A stretch of DNA of 64,000 bases from Lysobacter silvisoli. Lineage in GTDB: Bacteria > Pseudomonadota > Gammaproteobacteria > Xanthomonadales > Xanthomonadaceae. The first letter of the stretch is position 1, and every line of letters begins with the position of its first letter. Position numbers and translations under genes: made by a program. The notes below the pieces were generated by a model that did not search any database, was not told where the DNA came from, and saw only the letters and a program-made list of their open reading frames with translations. Of the stretch, positions 32,128 through 40,299 are shown piece after piece. The stretch covers positions 620,001 through 684,000 of the forward strand of contig NZ_QTSU01000002.1 in NCBI RefSeq assembly GCF_003382365.1, written 5' to 3'.

Positions 32128-34320
32128 CTACTGCGTTGCGGCGGCGGTGCCGTCGCCGGCCAGGCCGAGCTGGCCCAGCATGAAGGCGAACATTTCCGAA
32201 CGCTCCCGGTACTGGCGGAAGCGGCCGGACTTGCCGCTGTGGCCGCCTTCCATGTTGGTGCGGAACAGCAGCGGGTGCTTGCCGGTGTTCAGATCGCGCA
32301 GGCGCGCCACGTACTTGGCCGGTTCGAAGTACTGCACCTGCGAATCCCACAGGCCGGTGCCGACGAACATGGCCGGGTAGGCCTGCTTGGACAGGTTGTC
32401 GTAGGGCGAGTACGAGAGCATGTAGTCGTAGTACTTCTTCTGCTCCGGGTTGCCCCACTCGTCGTACTCGTTGGTGGTCAGCGGGATGCTGGCGTCGAGC
32501 ATGGTGGTGACCACGTCGACGAAGGGCACCTGCGACAGGATCACCCGGTACTTGTCCGGCGCCATGTTGCTGATCGCGCCCATCAGCAGGCCGCCGGCGC
32601 TGCCGCCGTAGGCGGCGACGCGGTCGGGCGCGGCGTAGCCGGCCTTGACCAGGTAGTCGGTGACGTCGATGAAGTCGGTGAAGGTGTTCTTCTTGCGCAG
32701 CAGCTTGCCGTCGTCGTACCACTTGCGGCCCATTTCCTGGCCGCCGCGGATGTGGGCGATGGCGTAGACCATGCCGCGGTCGAGCAGGCTGACGTTGGTC
32801 ACGCTGAAGCCCGGGTCCATCGAGGCGCCGTAGCTGCCGTAGCCGTACTGCAGCAGCGCCGCGGTGCCGTCCTTGCGGAAGCCCTTCTTGTAGACCAGCG
32901 ACACCGGAATGCGCGCGCCGTCGCGCGCCGGCACCCAGACGCGCTCGGTCACGTATTGGCTGGGGTCGTAGCCGCCCAGCACCGGCTGGCGCTTGAGCAG
33001 GCGGCGCTCGCCGGTCTGCACGTTGAGCTCGTACACCGTGGCCGGCGTGGTCAGCGAGGTGTAGCTGTAGCGCAGCCACGGCGTGCCGGGTTCGGGGTTG
33101 GCGTCCAGGCCCATCGAATAGGCCGGCTCGTCGGCCTTGACGTATTCGTCCTTGCCGTCGTTCTTGAGAATGCGCACGCGCTCCAGCGCATCGGAGCGCT
33201 CGGCGATGGCGGCGTAGCCGTCGAACAGTTCCACGCCCTCGACGAACACGTCGTCGCGGTGGGCGACCCAGTCCTTCCAGTCCTTGCGCGAGGTCGAGGC
33301 GCTGGGTGCGGTGACCAGCTTGAAGTTGGTGGCGCCGTCGGCGTTGGTGCGGATCACCCAGCGGCCGTCGAAGTGGTCGGCGCCGTATTCCACGTCGCGG
33401 GTGCGCGGCGCGAGCACGGTGAACCGGGACGGGTCGGCGGCCGGCGCGTAGCGCATCTCGTCCGACACGGTGCTGCTGACGTGGATGACGATGTAGCGGT
33501 CGTCGCGGGTGCGATCGATGCCCATGTAGAAGCTGTCGTCCTTCTCCTCGTAGACCACCGGGTCCAGCTTGGGATCGGTGCCCAGCACGTGCTTCTTGAC
33601 CCGCTTGGTCAGCAGGGTCTCGGGATCGTTCTCGACGTAGAACAGGGTCTTGTTGTCGTCGGCCCAGACCAGGTTGGCCGACACGCCGGCGATGGCGTCG
33701 GCGTAGGTTTCGCCGGTGGCCAGGTTCTTGAAGCGGATGGTGTACTGGCGGCGGCCGTTGGTGTCGTCGGCATAGGCCAGCAGGTTGTTGTCGGGGCTGA
33801 CTTCCCAGTCGCCGACGCTGTAGTAGTCCTTGCCCGCGGCCAGCGCGTTGACGTCCAGCAGCACCTGCTCGCCGGCGAAATCGGCCGCGCCGTTGGCCTG
33901 CTGGATCGACACGGCGTCGACGCCGGCGCCGTCCTTGCGGCGGCCGTAGACCAGGTAATCCTTGCCGGCCTCGAAACGGCCGTAATACCAATAGCCGCGT
34001 TCGCGGTACGGCACCGAGCTGTCGTCCTGCTTGATGCGCGCGACGATCTCGTTATAGACCTTGTCCTCCAGCGGCTTCAGCGCGGCCATCTGCGCATCGA
34101 CGTAGGCGTTCTCGGCCTTGAGATAGGCCAGCATCTCCGGGTTCTCGCGCTTGTCGTCGCGCAGCCAGTAGTACTCGTCCTGGCGCTGCGCGCCGAACGG
34201 CGCCTTGACCGTGTGCGGCTTCTTGGCCGGGTGCGGCGGCTGCGCTGCGTCGGCGGCTACGGTATGGAAGGAAGTGGTCATCAGGAGCGTGGCCGCGAAG
34301 GTAAGGAACGAGATTTTCAT
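32128..34320 (-). CDS. S9A serine oligopeptidase (oligopeptidase B-like), exported
   Basis: A 730-residue peptidase with a signal peptide (FLTFAATLLMTTSFHTVAADA). A seven-bladed propeller follows (about 75-420), then an alpha/beta hydrolase domain with nucleophile Ser in AYGGSAGGLLMG, an Asp candidate in the VGTGLWDSQVQYFEP segment and a catalytic His in NMEGGHSGKSGRF. The C-terminal motifs RVWVPARDGARIPVSLVY and GYGSYGASMDPGFS match oligopeptidase B, which cuts after basic residues in short peptides. The ATG at 34320 starts the signal peptide. A second S9 peptidase gene lies upstream on the same strand, separated by a palindromic repeat. Confidence 0.95.
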   Translation of the reverse strand: MKISFLTFAATLLMTTSFHTVAADAAQPPHPAKKPHTVKAPFGAQRQDEYYWLRDDKRENPEMLAYLKAENAYVDAQMAALKPLEDKVYNEIVARIKQDDSSVPYRERGYWYYGRFEAGKDYLVYGRRKDGAGVDAVSIQQANGAADFAGEQVLLDVNALAAGKDYYSVGDWEVSPDNNLLAYADDTNGRRQYTIRFKNLATGETYADAIAGVSANLVWADDNKTLFYVENDPETLLTKRVKKHVLGTDPKLDPVVYEEKDDSFYMGIDRTRDDRYIVIHVSSTVSDEMRYAPAADPSRFTVLAPRTRDVEYGADHFDGRWVIRTNADGATNFKLVTAPSASTSRKDWKDWVAHRDDVFVEGVELFDGYAAIAERSDALERVRILKNDGKDEYVKADEPAYSMGLDANPEPGTPWLRYSYTSLTTPATVYELNVQTGERRLLKRQPVLGGYDPSQYVTERVWVPARDGARIPVSLVYKKGFRKDGTAALLQYGYGSYGASMDPGFSVTNVSLLDRGMVYAIAHIRGGQEMGRKWYDDGKLLRKKNTFTDFIDVTDYLVKAGYAAPDRVAAYGGSAGGLLMGAISNMAPDKYRVILSQVPFVDVVTTMLDASIPLTTNEYDEWGNPEQKKYYDYMLSYSPYDNLSKQAYPAMFVGTGLWDSQVQYFEPAKYVARLRDLNTGKHPLLFRTNMEGGHSGKSGRFRQYRERSEMFAFMLGQLGLAGDGTAAATQ

Positions 34321-34429
34321 ATGGGGTCCGCCGGAGGGTTCCTCAATGCTGCGTTGCGGGCCGGGAGGGGGGCGGATCTGAACCCGCTTGGCCGAATCGC
34401 CTTCCCCCTGGCCCTTCTTTCCGATTGCG

Positions 34430-34530
34430 TCCTTCCGGCGCAAGCCGGAACCCATTTCGACTTCGCGCGTTCACGCAAGGCTCAATGCCGGTGCAAACGC
34501 AACATGGGTTCCGGCTTGCGCCGGAATGAC
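34430..34530. repeat. Inverted dispersed repeat between two peptidase genes
   Basis: Arms CTTCCGGCGCAAGCCGGAAC (from about 34432) and GTTCCGGCTTGCGCCGGAAT (to about 34526) are reverse complements and each is itself a short hairpin. The outer bases extend to CGTC-type ends. It resembles the common CATTCCGGC...-type intergenic palindromes and can form a large cruciform or mRNA hairpin. Confidence 0.75.
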
Positions 34531-34573
34531 GGCCGTCCCCGGGCGCCGAGCGGCGCCCAGGGACGGGCTTACA

Positions 34574-36721
34574 TCACTTGCCCGACAACTGCTTCCACAG
34601 GAAGGTGTAGGCCAGCGCGCTCATGTGCGCGGCCTGGGCGTTGTTGGCCGAGCCGCCGTGGCCGCCTTCGATGTTCTCGTAGTAGCGCACGTTCTTACCG
34701 GCCTCGGACATCTTGGCCATCATCTTGCGCGCGTGGCCCGGGTGCACGCGGTCGTCGCGCGTGGAGGTGGTGAACAGGGTCGGCGGGTAGTCGCGCTTGG
34801 CGTCGAACAGATGGTAGGGCGAGAAGGTCTTGATGAACTCCCAATCGGCGGTGTCGGGATCGCCGTACTCGGCCATCCACGAGGCGCCGGCCAGCAGGTG
34901 GCTGTAGCGCTTCATGTCCAGCAGCGGCACCTGCACCACCACCGCGCCGAACAGCTCGGGGTACTGGGTGAGCATGTTGCCGGTGAGCAGGCCGCCGTTG
35001 CTGCCGCCCTGCACGCCCAGATGCTTGGGCGAGGTGACCTTGCGCGCGATCAGGTCCTGCGCGACCGCGGCGAAGTCCTCGTAGGCGCGATGGCGGTTGG
35101 CCTTGAGCGCGGCCTGGTGCCAGCGCGGGCCGTACTCGCCGCCGCCGCGGATATTGGCCACCACGTACACGCCGCCCTTCTCCAGCCAGCCCTTGCCGAC
35201 GCTGCCGGAATAGCCCGGGGTCATCGACACTTCGAAACCGCCGTAGCCGTAGAGCAGGGTCGGCGCGGTGCCGTCGTACTTCAGGCCCTTGGGGCGGACG
35301 ATGAAGTACGGGACCTTGGTGCCGTCCTTGCTGGTGGCGAAGTGCTGCTCGATGGTGTCGCCCGACCCGTCGAAGAAGGTCGGCATGGTCTTGAGCGTTT
35401 CCGGCTTCTGGCCCAGCGTCGCCAGCGACAGCGTCGACGGGGTCAGGTAGTCGGTGGCGGTCAGCCACACGTCGTCGTTGTGGTCGTCGTCGACCGCGCT
35501 CACGCCGATGCTGCCGAACGCCGGCGCGCCGACGAATTCGGCGCGCTGCCATTCGCCCGGGCCCGGGGTCAGCACGCTGAGCTTGTACTTCACGTCTTCC
35601 ATGACGTTGAGCACCAGCTTGTTGCGGGTCCAGGTGGCGCCGGCCAGCGAGCTGCGCTGCGTGGGCTCGAACAGCACGGTGAACTCGCGCTTGCCGGCCA
35701 TGAAGTCGTCGAAGCGGGTGACGATCAGGCTGCCGGGCTTATAGGTCTTGCCGCCGGCGGTGTAAGGCTCGCGCAGCTCCAGGCTCAGCCATTCGCGGTG
35801 CACGCCCTTCTCGGCCGAGTTGGGCGCGTCGACCTTGGTCAGCTTGCCGTCGGCGCCGCGCAGGTACAGCTCGTTGTTGTAGAAGGCGATAGTGCGCGAG
35901 ACGAAATCGCGCTCGAAGCCGGGCGTGGAATCGTGGCCGGCGGCGATGTACATGTCCTCCGGCTTGCCTTCGTAGACCACGGTGGCGGCGCTGAGCGGGG
36001 TGCCGCGCTTCCACTGCTTGACGATGCGCGGGTAGCCCGACGAGGTCATGCTGCCCCGGCCGAAGTCGGTGAACACATAGACGTTGTCGCGGTCGATCCA
36101 GCCCAGGCCGCCCTTGGCTTCGGGACGGAAGTAGCCGTCCTTGACCCAGGTCTTGCTGGCCAGGTCGAACTCGCGGGTCACGTCGGCGTCGGCGCCGCCG
36201 CGCGAGAGCGCGATCAGGCAGCGCTGGTAGTCGGGCTTGAGGCAGTCGGCGCCGTGCCAGACCCAGTTCTCGCCCTCGGCCTGGTTGAGCGCGTCCAGGT
36301 CGATCACGGTTTCCCAGTTCGGCTTGTCCTTGCGGTACTCGGCCAGGCTGGTGCGGCGCCACAGGCCGCGCTGGTGCTTGGCGTCCTTCCAGAAGTTGTA
36401 ATAGTGGTCGCCGATCTTCATCACGCCGGGGATCTTGGCGTCGGAGTCGAGGATGGCGCGGATGTCGGCCTCGAGCTTCTTGAACTCGGGGCTGTCGGCC
36501 AGTTCGGCCTCGGCGGCCTGGTTGCGCTCGCGCACCCAGGCGAGCGCGCGCTCGCCCTGCACGTCTTCCAGCCAGGCATAGGGATCGGTCGCGTCGGTCA
36601 CGGCAGCGGCTTCCTTGGCAGGGGCGGCACCGGCGACCGGGGCGGTCAGGCCGGCAATACCGATGGATAACGCGGCCACGGAAACGAGCAGCGGCTTACT
36701 GGGCTGGGACAGCGAGGACAT
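34574..36721 (-). CDS. S9A prolyl oligopeptidase, exported
   Basis: A 715-residue peptidase with a signal peptide (LLVSVAALSIGIAGLTAPVAGA). The N-terminal DPYAWLEDVQGERALAWVRE segment is the prolyl oligopeptidase opening, followed by a beta-propeller and a hydrolase domain with nucleophile in QGGSNGGLLTGN, acid candidate TRDDRVHPGHARKM (Asp in DDRVHP) and His in ENIEGGHGGSANN. It cleaves after proline in small peptides, here probably in the periplasm. The ATG at 36721 gives the signal peptide. With the neighbouring oligopeptidase and the M1 aminopeptidase it fits a peptide-scavenging, proteolytic lifestyle. Confidence 0.95.
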   Translation of the reverse strand: MSSLSQPSKPLLVSVAALSIGIAGLTAPVAGAAPAKEAAAVTDATDPYAWLEDVQGERALAWVRERNQAAEAELADSPEFKKLEADIRAILDSDAKIPGVMKIGDHYYNFWKDAKHQRGLWRRTSLAEYRKDKPNWETVIDLDALNQAEGENWVWHGADCLKPDYQRCLIALSRGGADADVTREFDLASKTWVKDGYFRPEAKGGLGWIDRDNVYVFTDFGRGSMTSSGYPRIVKQWKRGTPLSAATVVYEGKPEDMYIAAGHDSTPGFERDFVSRTIAFYNNELYLRGADGKLTKVDAPNSAEKGVHREWLSLELREPYTAGGKTYKPGSLIVTRFDDFMAGKREFTVLFEPTQRSSLAGATWTRNKLVLNVMEDVKYKLSVLTPGPGEWQRAEFVGAPAFGSIGVSAVDDDHNDDVWLTATDYLTPSTLSLATLGQKPETLKTMPTFFDGSGDTIEQHFATSKDGTKVPYFIVRPKGLKYDGTAPTLLYGYGGFEVSMTPGYSGSVGKGWLEKGGVYVVANIRGGGEYGPRWHQAALKANRHRAYEDFAAVAQDLIARKVTSPKHLGVQGGSNGGLLTGNMLTQYPELFGAVVVQVPLLDMKRYSHLLAGASWMAEYGDPDTADWEFIKTFSPYHLFDAKRDYPPTLFTTSTRDDRVHPGHARKMMAKMSEAGKNVRYYENIEGGHGGSANNAQAAHMSALAYTFLWKQLSGK

Positions 36722-36890
36722 CGGCGCTCCGCAAAACGGGGAAAGGCCGAACGCTAGCACAGGCCCCCGCCGGGCCCGCCTGTCCGAAGTCATAGGGGGA
36801 GCCGGGCGCGCCGGCGCGTTGCGCGGCGGCCCGTGTGCCGGGCGGAATGGTGTTTTGCCGACTTTGGCCGGACGACCGGTCCGAGGACGA

Positions 36891-37229
36891 TTAAGCGGCG
36901 CGGGCGACCGCCGCGGCTCCGGCCACGGCCGGCCGCGCGCGGCGCCGGGCCTGCGCGCCCGCGCGACGGCGGCGCGGGGCCGCGGCGGCGACCGGGTCCT
37001 GCGCCCGCAGCGGCAGGCGGAAGCGGTGCAGCGCCCACCAGGCGGTCAGCGGCATGGCCAGCAGCCACAGCGGCAGCCAGCCGATCTGGGCGCTGAAGGC
37101 GCGCGCGGCCGGCAGCAGCAGCACCAGCGCGGCGCCGATGGCCACGGCGTAGCGCAGGGCCTGTTCGATACGCGGATCGACGGCGTCGGCGTCGGCGCGG
37201 CGGGCGGTGGGGGCGGCGGTCTGGCGCAT
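36891..37229 (-). CDS. Small membrane protein of unknown function
   Basis: A 112-residue protein with two membrane helices (about YAVAIGAALVLLLPAARAF and LPLWLLAMPLTAWWALHRF) and an Arg/Ala-rich basic tail (APRRRRAGAQARRRARP). I recognise no family beyond general similarity to small xanthomonad membrane proteins. The ATG at 37229 is preceded by a Gly/Ala-coding-poor region and no obvious ribosome site, so the start is moderately certain. Confidence 0.65.
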   Translation of the reverse strand: MRQTAAPTARRADADAVDPRIEQALRYAVAIGAALVLLLPAARAFSAQIGWLPLWLLAMPLTAWWALHRFRLPLRAQDPVAAAAPRRRRAGAQARRRARPAVAGAAAVARAA

Positions 37230-37330
37230 GGCGGGCTCCGGTGGCGGGCGGGTCTGGGGACCCGGTGGAGTCACCTTGGCCGGTGGATGTCTCAGAGGCT
37301 GCGACCCGGCTGAGCGTCCGCGCTTTGCTC

Positions 37331-37498
37331 TCTGTGGGAGCGGCGTAAGCCGCGATTGCCCCGCATCCCGAAAACCTCCAGCCGTCCGGCGGCGGCCACT
37401 GCGCTGTCGCAAACGGCTGTGGGGTAGGAGCGGCGTGAGCCGCGACATGCGCAGGTGGCCGGGGTGGCGTGGTCGCGGCTCACGCCGCTCCTACCCCA
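37331..37498. repeat. Cluster of three REP-like 24-mers
   Basis: Three copies of the GGAGCGGCGTRAGCCGCGA palindrome lie at about 37336-37355 (plus), 37426-37445 (plus) and 37472-37492 (minus). The last two form an inverted pair. This lies in a gene-free 284-bp gap between the small membrane protein and the patatin gene; I see no other feature there. Confidence 0.8.
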
Positions 37499-37513
37499 GG
37501 GCAAAGGCGGGCT

Positions 37514-38473
37514 TTAGTAGCCGGCGGCGTCCAGGGCTTTGTCGGCTTCGGCGCGGCCCAGCGCGATGAGTTCCTTGGCGCGCCAGAACTCGTAGAACTG
37601 GCAGGCGTCGCGCGGGATGCGGATGACCAGTTCGGGAGGGTCCAGAGCCAGGTGCACGCGCGCGATCTGCGCCTGCATGGTGTCCAGCGAACGCGCCATG
37701 AGTTCGCTGAAGCCCAACTCGTGTTCGCCGCCCTCGTTCCCGTCTTCCTCCTCGTTGCGCCGCCAACGCTCGCCGAACCAGCGCAGCAGACGCGCGCCAC
37801 GGTGGCCGCCGCCGTCGTCGGCGTCGTCGTGCGCCGCATCGGCGATGCGTTCCACCGGCGCGCCATGCCGCGCCGGCGTACCCGGCGGCCGGGTCGGCCA
37901 GCCGTGCATGTCCACCGCGATCAGGCGGTGGGCGTCGGACAGGCGCGTGGCCGCGATCGGCAGCGGCGCGAGCAGGCCGCCGTCGACCAGTTCGCGGCCG
38001 TGCAGTTCGTAGGGCGTGAACACGCCGGGGATGGCGATCGACGCGCGCACCGCGTCCCACAGGTCGCCTTCGCGCAGCCATACCTCGCGCTGGCGCAGCA
38101 GGTCCACGGCCACCGCGGTGAAGGCGATCGGCAGCTGTTCGATGCGCGGTTCGCCGGCCAGTTCGCGCAGCGCGTGCATCAGCCGCTCGCCGCGGAACAG
38201 CGAGGCCTGGCCCAGCGCCGGGTCGAGCAGGCGCAGCATGTCGGTGCGGCTCAGGCTCAGCAGCCAGTCGCGGTAGGTCTCGAGCTTGCCGGCCGCGTAC
38301 AGGCCGCCGACCAGGGCGCCGCTGGAGGAGCCGGCCACCGCCACCACATTGAGTTCGCGCGCCTGCAGCGCCTCGATCACGCCGATCTGGGCCAGCCCGC
38401 GCGCGCCGCCGGCGCCCAGCACCAGCGCGACGGCCTCGTCGCTGCGGATGCGCGGAGCGTCGGCTGCGGCCAT
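37514..38473 (-). CDS. Patatin-like phospholipase family protein (RssA-like)
   Basis: A 319-residue patatin. It has the oxyanion loop LVLGAGGARGLAQIGVIEAL (about 18-37), the nucleophile motif GSSSGALVGG (about 48-57) and the catalytic Asp in VDGGLLAPLPI. The arrangement is that of the RssA/YchK branch of bacterial lipid acyl hydrolases. A charged insert with Asp/Glu/Gly-rich sequence sits about residues 210-245. The ATG at 38473 shares a base with the stop of the WYL regulator gene (TGATG), so the two are coupled; the regulator may control it. Confidence 0.92.
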   Translation of the reverse strand: MAAADAPRIRSDEAVALVLGAGGARGLAQIGVIEALQARELNVVAVAGSSSGALVGGLYAAGKLETYRDWLLSLSRTDMLRLLDPALGQASLFRGERLMHALRELAGEPRIEQLPIAFTAVAVDLLRQREVWLREGDLWDAVRASIAIPGVFTPYELHGRELVDGGLLAPLPIAATRLSDAHRLIAVDMHGWPTRPPGTPARHGAPVERIADAAHDDADDGGGHRGARLLRWFGERWRRNEEEDGNEGGEHELGFSELMARSLDTMQAQIARVHLALDPPELVIRIPRDACQFYEFWRAKELIALGRAEADKALDAAGY

Positions 38474-39441
38474 CAGCGGTCGTAGTTGCCCAGGGCCAGC
38501 GACAGCATGCTCTTGGCCTGCTCGCGCAGCACCGCCGGCTCGACGATCTCGGCGTCGCTGCCGTAATGCATCACGTCCATCAGCAGCTCGCGCCCGGCGC
38601 TGTAGGGCAGCTTGAGCTCGTAGCGGCCGTCGGGCAGGAAGCGCCCTTGCTGCTGCGAATGCCAGTGCTCGTCGGCGACCCAGCGCGCGGCCTTGGCGCT
38701 GAACAGGATCGTGGCCCAGCCCTTGGGCGTGCCGGAGAAGATGCCGTAACTGGAGGCCAGGTGCCGGTCCAGTTCCTCGTCGGGCACGTCGCGGGCCTCG
38801 CCCTCGCCGATGCGCGCGGCGCTGATGCGGTCGACCGAGAAACTGCGCAGCGCCTCGCGCTCGTGGTCCCAGGCGTCCAGGTACCAGTTCTCGCGGTAAT
38901 GGGTCAGGCGCTGCGGCGAGACGTTGCGGCGGGTGCGCTCGTCGGTGGAACGCGCGCGGTATTCGAAGCTCAGCGTCTTGCGGTCCAGCACCGCGGTGGC
39001 CACGGTGCGGAACGCGGTCTCGTCCAGGCGCCGGGTGCGGTGCGGGATCACCCGCACCCGCTCCACCGGCACGCGGCGGCCGCCGGCGTGTTCGTCCAGC
39101 AGCTTTTCGATGCGGTGCTGCAGCGGCGCCAGGGCGTTGGACAGCACGCCGCCGCCGCTGCGCAGCAACAACTGCTGCGCGGCCAGCAGCGAGTGCAGCT
39201 CTTCCGAGCTCAGCCACAGGCCGGGCAGCTCGAAGCGGTCGCCTTCGCTGGTGTCGTAGCGGAAGCCGGCCTCGCCGTTGCCGACCACCGGCGCCATCAG
39301 GTAGTCGCGCAGGTAGGCCAGGTCGCGGTAGACGGTGGCGCGCGAGCACTCCAGGTCCTCCTGCAGGCGTTGCACGGTCACCGGGTAACGCGCCGCGGTC
39401 AGGATGCGGTGCAGGGCGTGGATGCGTTCGATGCGTTCCAT
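38473..39441 (-). CDS. HTH/WYL-domain transcriptional regulator
   Basis: A 322-residue regulator. The N-terminal helix-turn-helix (HALHRILTAARYPVTVQRLQ then LECSRATVYRDLAYLRDYL) is of the DeoR type. A WYL domain follows (NVSPQRLTHYRENWYLDAWDHE holds the WYL-type motif as WYLDAWD), then a C-terminal WCX region. WYL regulators bind ligands, often nucleic acid or nucleotides, in defence and stress control. The ATG at 39441 was preferred over an upstream extension because it begins at the HTH. It is coupled to the patatin gene downstream. Confidence 0.92.
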   Translation of the reverse strand: MERIERIHALHRILTAARYPVTVQRLQEDLECSRATVYRDLAYLRDYLMAPVVGNGEAGFRYDTSEGDRFELPGLWLSSEELHSLLAAQQLLLRSGGGVLSNALAPLQHRIEKLLDEHAGGRRVPVERVRVIPHRTRRLDETAFRTVATAVLDRKTLSFEYRARSTDERTRRNVSPQRLTHYRENWYLDAWDHEREALRSFSVDRISAARIGEGEARDVPDEELDRHLASSYGIFSGTPKGWATILFSAKAARWVADEHWHSQQQGRFLPDGRYELKLPYSAGRELLMDVMHYGSDAEIVEPAVLREQAKSMLSLALGNYDR

Positions 39442-39611
39442 GGCAGGCGTCGGGGGGATGCGTAGTCCGGCGCCTAGCATGGCACCCGCGCCCACGCAGC
39501 CGCTACTGCCGTCGACGAGAAGCCGATCACGGCGCGCGCATGGGCACCGCGGCTAACGGCTGTTTAACCGCCCGCGGCGCAAGATGCGCGACCTGAGAAC
39601 GGAAGCCGGGC

Positions 39612-40226
39612 ATGCGGACACGGACGTGGTGGTGCGACCAGGCGCTGGCCGCTGCGATCGTGATCGCCACGCACCTGTTGATCGTTCTGGGCTTGAACCG
39701 TTACCTGCGCCCTGAGCCGGCCGCGGCGGAGCCTGCGCCCGAGGACGCCTTGCAAGTGCGGTTCGTCCCGCGTTCGCGTCCGCCCGCCGCCACGCCCTCG
39801 CCCTCGCCCGCACCCATCGCCGCGCGCCCGCGCCGCGATACGCGGATCGCTCCGCAGCAAGCCCGGCCGATGCCGCCAGCGCCGATCGACATCCCCGCCG
39901 ACGCCGCAGCGCCGCAAGCGCGCCCGCTGTCGGCGGTGTACCTGCCACCCGCCGCGCCCGCGCGGCCGCCGCCGGGCATGCAGACCGACGCCGATCCTTT
40001 CGCCAAGCGCACGCCGCGCCTGCCCGGCGCGGGCGCGACCCTGGGCCTGCCGATGCGCGAACCGATGAGCGCGGCCAATGCGGTGGAAGCGGTGGGCAAA
40101 CTGTTCGGCGGACGCAGTTCGCCCTGCCCCGAGAACCGCGCCGACATCGCCGCGCTGGCCGCCGGCGGCGACCGCGCCGCGCTGGAACGCGCGGTGGATT
40201 TCGAACGCCGCTACTGCCGCCCCTGA
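39612..40226 (+). CDS. Pro/Ala-rich single-pass membrane protein, unknown function
   Basis: A 204-residue protein. One membrane helix (LAAAIVIATHLLIVLGLN, about 12-29) is followed by a long Pro/Ala/Arg-rich periplasmic segment (about 30-125) and a small C-terminal domain with two cysteines (SSPCPENRADIAALA and ERRYC). The layout recalls TonB-like or envelope-linker proteins, but no TonB domain is visible. It precedes the soe-like operon by 73 bp on the same strand; a link is not established. Confidence 0.72.
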   Translation: MRTRTWWCDQALAAAIVIATHLLIVLGLNRYLRPEPAAAEPAPEDALQVRFVPRSRPPAATPSPSPAPIAARPRRDTRIAPQQARPMPPAPIDIPADAAAPQARPLSAVYLPPAAPARPPPGMQTDADPFAKRTPRLPGAGATLGLPMREPMSAANAVEAVGKLFGGRSSPCPENRADIAALAAGGDRAALERAVDFERRYCRP

Positions 40227-40299
40227 GCCGCGCCTCCGGTCGGCGCAAGCTCGCCCGCTCAAACTCGCTCGATTCGACGCACGCAGGCACAATGACCGG